Shown here: piece by piece, positions 61,591 to 64,000 of the stretch
How the letters are laid out: each line of letters opens with the position of its first letter
Numbering within the stretch: the stretch's first letter is position 1
Assembly: GCA_004794655.1 (NCBI GenBank)
Contig: SMMW01000534.1
Location: forward strand, 2,053,501-2,117,500
Reading direction: 5' to 3'
Length of the DNA stretch: 64,000 nucleotides
Origin: Marisa cornuarietis
Taxonomy: Eukaryota > Mollusca > Gastropoda > Architaenioglossa > Ampullariidae
Translations under genes and position numbers: made by a program
Notes under the pieces: generated by a model
What the model saw: the letters and a program-made list of their open reading frames with translations, nothing else
Databases searched by the model: none
Told to the model about the DNA's origin: nothing

Positions 61591-63863
61591 CTGTAAGGGA
61601 ATTATGCATTGTTAGATATAAAATTACATGTATATCTTTTGCACCAACATGGATGATGTTTTAATGGATTGCTCCATCACCATGTCACAAATAAATTGCA
61701 CATGAAAACGAAATCTTCAGTCTTGAAGTAGGTAGAAATAAATTACTACAAAGTAGGATCTCTTTTCTACTAACTAGTTCTTCCTTTCCTCATTCTAACA
61801 TTATGTTATTAAAATATTACCAAATGTCTCGAGAACAAATCAACCCAATTTATAAAAGTCTCAAATTCCCTTTATTCCCCCTTCAAATTACAAAAACTAC
61901 TTATGAACATCTCTATACTGTTTATCAGGATTTCAAGTCATGTAGATTCAAAATGGTCTACAGTGTTCTCCTAAACACTGTGCAGTAGCATATGACTTAA
62001 AGAATGAAGTGGGGAAAAAACTCTAAGGTATTAGCACTATGGATCATGCTGTAATACATTAAACAGCCTTCTGAAGACAACTTGGTACAGAGTAGACCAG
62101 CTGACTTTGAACAAGACATTGCAAAAAAGAGATTAAGTCTAATAAAGGAAAGAAAGTAAGTCAAAACTTTAAGTCTAAGCTTTTTTCTATAATTCTCTCC
62201 TTTTAATCACTTTTCAGCATCCCACCATCAGCTTTATTGCTGTTTAAGAGTAGTCAAAATTAAGCACCATGTTGAGTATATGTCACCTGCTCTTTTTAAA
62301 AAAGATTTACACTTCAAACAGAAAGTAACACCAAAAGAAGTTTTAATTTAAATTTATATCTCTCCCTTGTAAAATATTGATGCATTTTTGTGTTTAGTTT
62401 GTAAAGAAATTTTCTATAAATGATTTCATTGTGTTTTTGCAATTATAGCTGCAAGTATCCTCACTTAATAATAAATCCATGATTTGTATATCACATAGCC
62501 ATGCTCGTGAGACCGAATGCACAACAGCACTGATGACTAATAAAAGACAAAAATAGAAAACGCAAAGAATAATGAGGTAACAAGAGTGTCATGATTCTGT
62601 AGAGAATGACCAGTAGGAAGTAAACATAAAAAAGTGAGAGGAGGGGTAAGGGGTTAAAGGAGTAGAAATGTGTGGACTGTTGTTAGGGGTAATGCTCAAG
62701 GAAGAGGTGTGCTTTCAGCGCACATTTAAAGGATTCAATGGTGAGTAGGTGGCGGATAGGGAAGGGGGAGAGAGTTCCATTGTTTTGCTGCACAGTAGCT
62801 AAAAATCCTGTGACCCTATGTTGTTCTGGTGACAGGAATAGTTAGGAAACAGTCATCAGACAAAAAGCATAACTGTCTGGCTAGGATGTGGGGGAAAAGA
62901 AGTTTAGAGAAATAGTCAGGGCAGGCTATGCAAAGAAATTAAAACACAGCATGGACAGTTTGTACTGAATGGGAGAATGGATGGGTAGCCAGTGTAGAAA
63001 ATGAAAAAAGGGGTGGCATGGTCCCGTTTCCTAGCTCTAGACATGCAGCAAAGTTCTGTACTTTCTGGAGTTTATGAATGAGGTATGAAGGTAAGCCTGC
63101 AACAACAACATACACTCAGATTTGCTATAAGAAAAAGCAGACCACTTAGTTAAAAAATATTATAGGTTAAGAAATACTTTTTTAAATTTTAAGCAAAGTA
63201 TGGGTGTCTCTATTGTAGGAGTAGATGCTATATTCTAATCAGCTTGTACTATTCAAAACAGCTAAGTGGTAGAGACTATCCATACCAGATGTAAAATGTG
63301 AGACTGGCTCAATCTCTTGTCTCTCTCCTGGCCCCTGTACTGATCGGACATCATCTTCCTGGAGCAGTTTGTCCAAAAGCTGAGCCAGAGATGGGAGCTG
63401 CCCTCCTAAACAAATTATTTGCATGTTGCCACAGAAATTCTCCATCATTTGTGGACAGCTATGTAGGTTGACTGCATGTTTGATATACAAGTATGCAAGT
63501 GAAAGAAATGTTTGAAAACAGAGTTTGAAAAATACACTTTTAAGCTCATTTCTCAATAGATGCACAGAAGAGAGGAAATAATGTCACATTATATACTAAC
63601 CACACAAGTAGATAAATCACTAATGGGCATTATAAAACATGTAAGTATGCATGCATATGCGCATGCACACACACACACACACACAAACACAAGCACACAC
63701 ACATTTTTATATGCACACAAGAATTCATGAAAACCACCTGTAGTGGCCATCAACTGCTGTACAGAGGCATGCACTCGGGTTGGCTCAAATCCCATTTTCA
63801 AGACTTCTTGGACAGCTTCTGATTCCATAGCCATTGTCTCCCTCCTTCTCTGAGCTGGAACAC
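61379..63863 (-). CDS. Inhibitor-of-apoptosis (BIRC) gene, 3' part
   Basis: Three coding exons were reconstructed: 63863-63738, 63405-63286 and 61590-61379, all junctions in phase 1. They encode a UBA domain, a short linker and a C-terminal RING. IAP proteins use BIR domains to bind caspases or signalling partners, UBA to bind ubiquitin chains and RING as an E3 ubiquitin ligase. No CARD lies between UBA and RING, so the layout is nearer to XIAP than to cIAP1/2. The BIR exons should lie to the right of the window. Other RING-UBA proteins are possible in principle, but the RING wording is typical of IAPs. Confidence 0.85.
61591..63285 (-). other. IAP intron with LINE 3' end
   Basis: This is an intron of about 1.7 kb between the linker and RING exons. 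Apart from the LINE fragment at 62530-62870 and a repeat-like stretch to about 63080, nothing is recognised. Confidence 0.7.
62530..62870 (-). mobile_element. LINE 3' end (family X copy 4)
   Basis: The reverse complement carries AACAACATAGGGTCACAGGA, CAATGGAACTCTC, CTATCCGCCACCTACTCACC and ATTGAATCCTTTAAATGTGC, the same order as in copies 1 and 2. It lies in the IAP intron in the same orientation as the gene. Confidence 0.75.
63286..63405 (-). CDS. IAP linker exon between UBA and RING
   Basis: The acceptor is tgtttag|GAGGGC and the donor is ATCTG|gtatgg, 120 nt. It encodes GQLPSLAQLLDKLLQEDDVR and a polar stretch. The short helical part resembles the region that follows UBA in IAPs. Confidence 0.82.
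63667..63702. repeat. (AC)n microsatellite
   Basis: An imperfect CA run in the intron between the UBA exon and the linker exon. Confidence 0.85.
63738..63863 (-). CDS. IAP exon: UBA domain
   Basis: The acceptor is gtgtag|GTGTTC and the donor is ACAG|gtggtt, 126 nt, phase 1 at both ends. It encodes ESEAVQEVLKMGFEPTRVHA then SVQQLMATTG. The MGF loop and helix pattern are those of UBA domains, which bind ubiquitin chains. Confidence 0.88.
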
Positions 63864-64000
63864 CTACACAGTCGGTAAAGAAAATTTGAAGTTATAATAC
63901 AGCATAATGATTCTATACTTAACACTGATAAAAATTAGATTAAAAAAAAACTACATGTACAGATGATAACGTGGTAAGATAAATTATTTATTTTATTAAA
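63864..64000 (-). other. IAP intron continuing past the window edge
   Basis: AT-rich sequence upstream of the UBA exon acceptor. No further exon is visible before the window ends. Confidence 0.6.

Overview
The window looks like nuclear DNA of a mollusc, most likely a gastropod. This is an inference. It rests on intron-bearing genes, many dinucleotide and trinucleotide microsatellites, remnants of several animal LINE families, and multi-copy receptors resembling GRL101, the LDLa/LRR G-protein-coupled receptor known from the pond snail Lymnaea. There are no bacterial-style operons, CRISPR arrays or viral genomes.

The main content is a head-to-tail array of three complete paralogous receptor genes, all on the minus strand: gene A (12699 to 5592), gene B (29704 to 22474) and gene C (45601 to 37196). 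I reconstructed all three from splice sites. Each has four coding exons with the same intron phases (1, 2, 0), and every exon sum stays in frame (predicted 1357, 1359 and 1375 aa). The order of parts is signal peptide, variable N-terminal stretch, two CUB-like domains, LDLa, C-type lectin domain split by an intron, Cys-rich segment, four more LDLa modules, leucine-rich repeats, LGR-type hinge, seven transmembrane helices and a short tail. Two broken relics of the same family lie at about 14740-15230 and 50060-50490. The 3' flank of gene A (1-5590) is partly duplicated downstream of gene B (16370-22470), so the duplicated unit was larger than the gene.

The introns and spacers are filled with transposable elements that differ between copies: LINE pieces of at least five kinds, a Tc1-like remnant, two small inverted-repeat elements (11193-11300 and 43073-43317), and a 445-bp foldback element (19700-20144) inside a tRNA-derived SINE. 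From 51983 to 57850 lies an apparently full-length I/Nimb-type LINE on the minus strand, with a gag-like ORF1, endonuclease, reverse transcriptase and RNase H. It is flanked by a perfect 15-bp target-site duplication and broken only by three frameshifts.

At the right edge (61379-63863, minus) are the last three coding exons of an inhibitor-of-apoptosis gene (UBA, linker, RING). Its BIR-encoding exons lie beyond the window.

The most notable signal is the mosaic structure of the receptor array. The seven-helix domain and the LDLa block are almost identical in all three genes, silent sites included, while the leucine-rich-repeat segment of gene C is sharply divergent between them. This suggests gene conversion of the signalling part beside diversification of the ligand-facing part.
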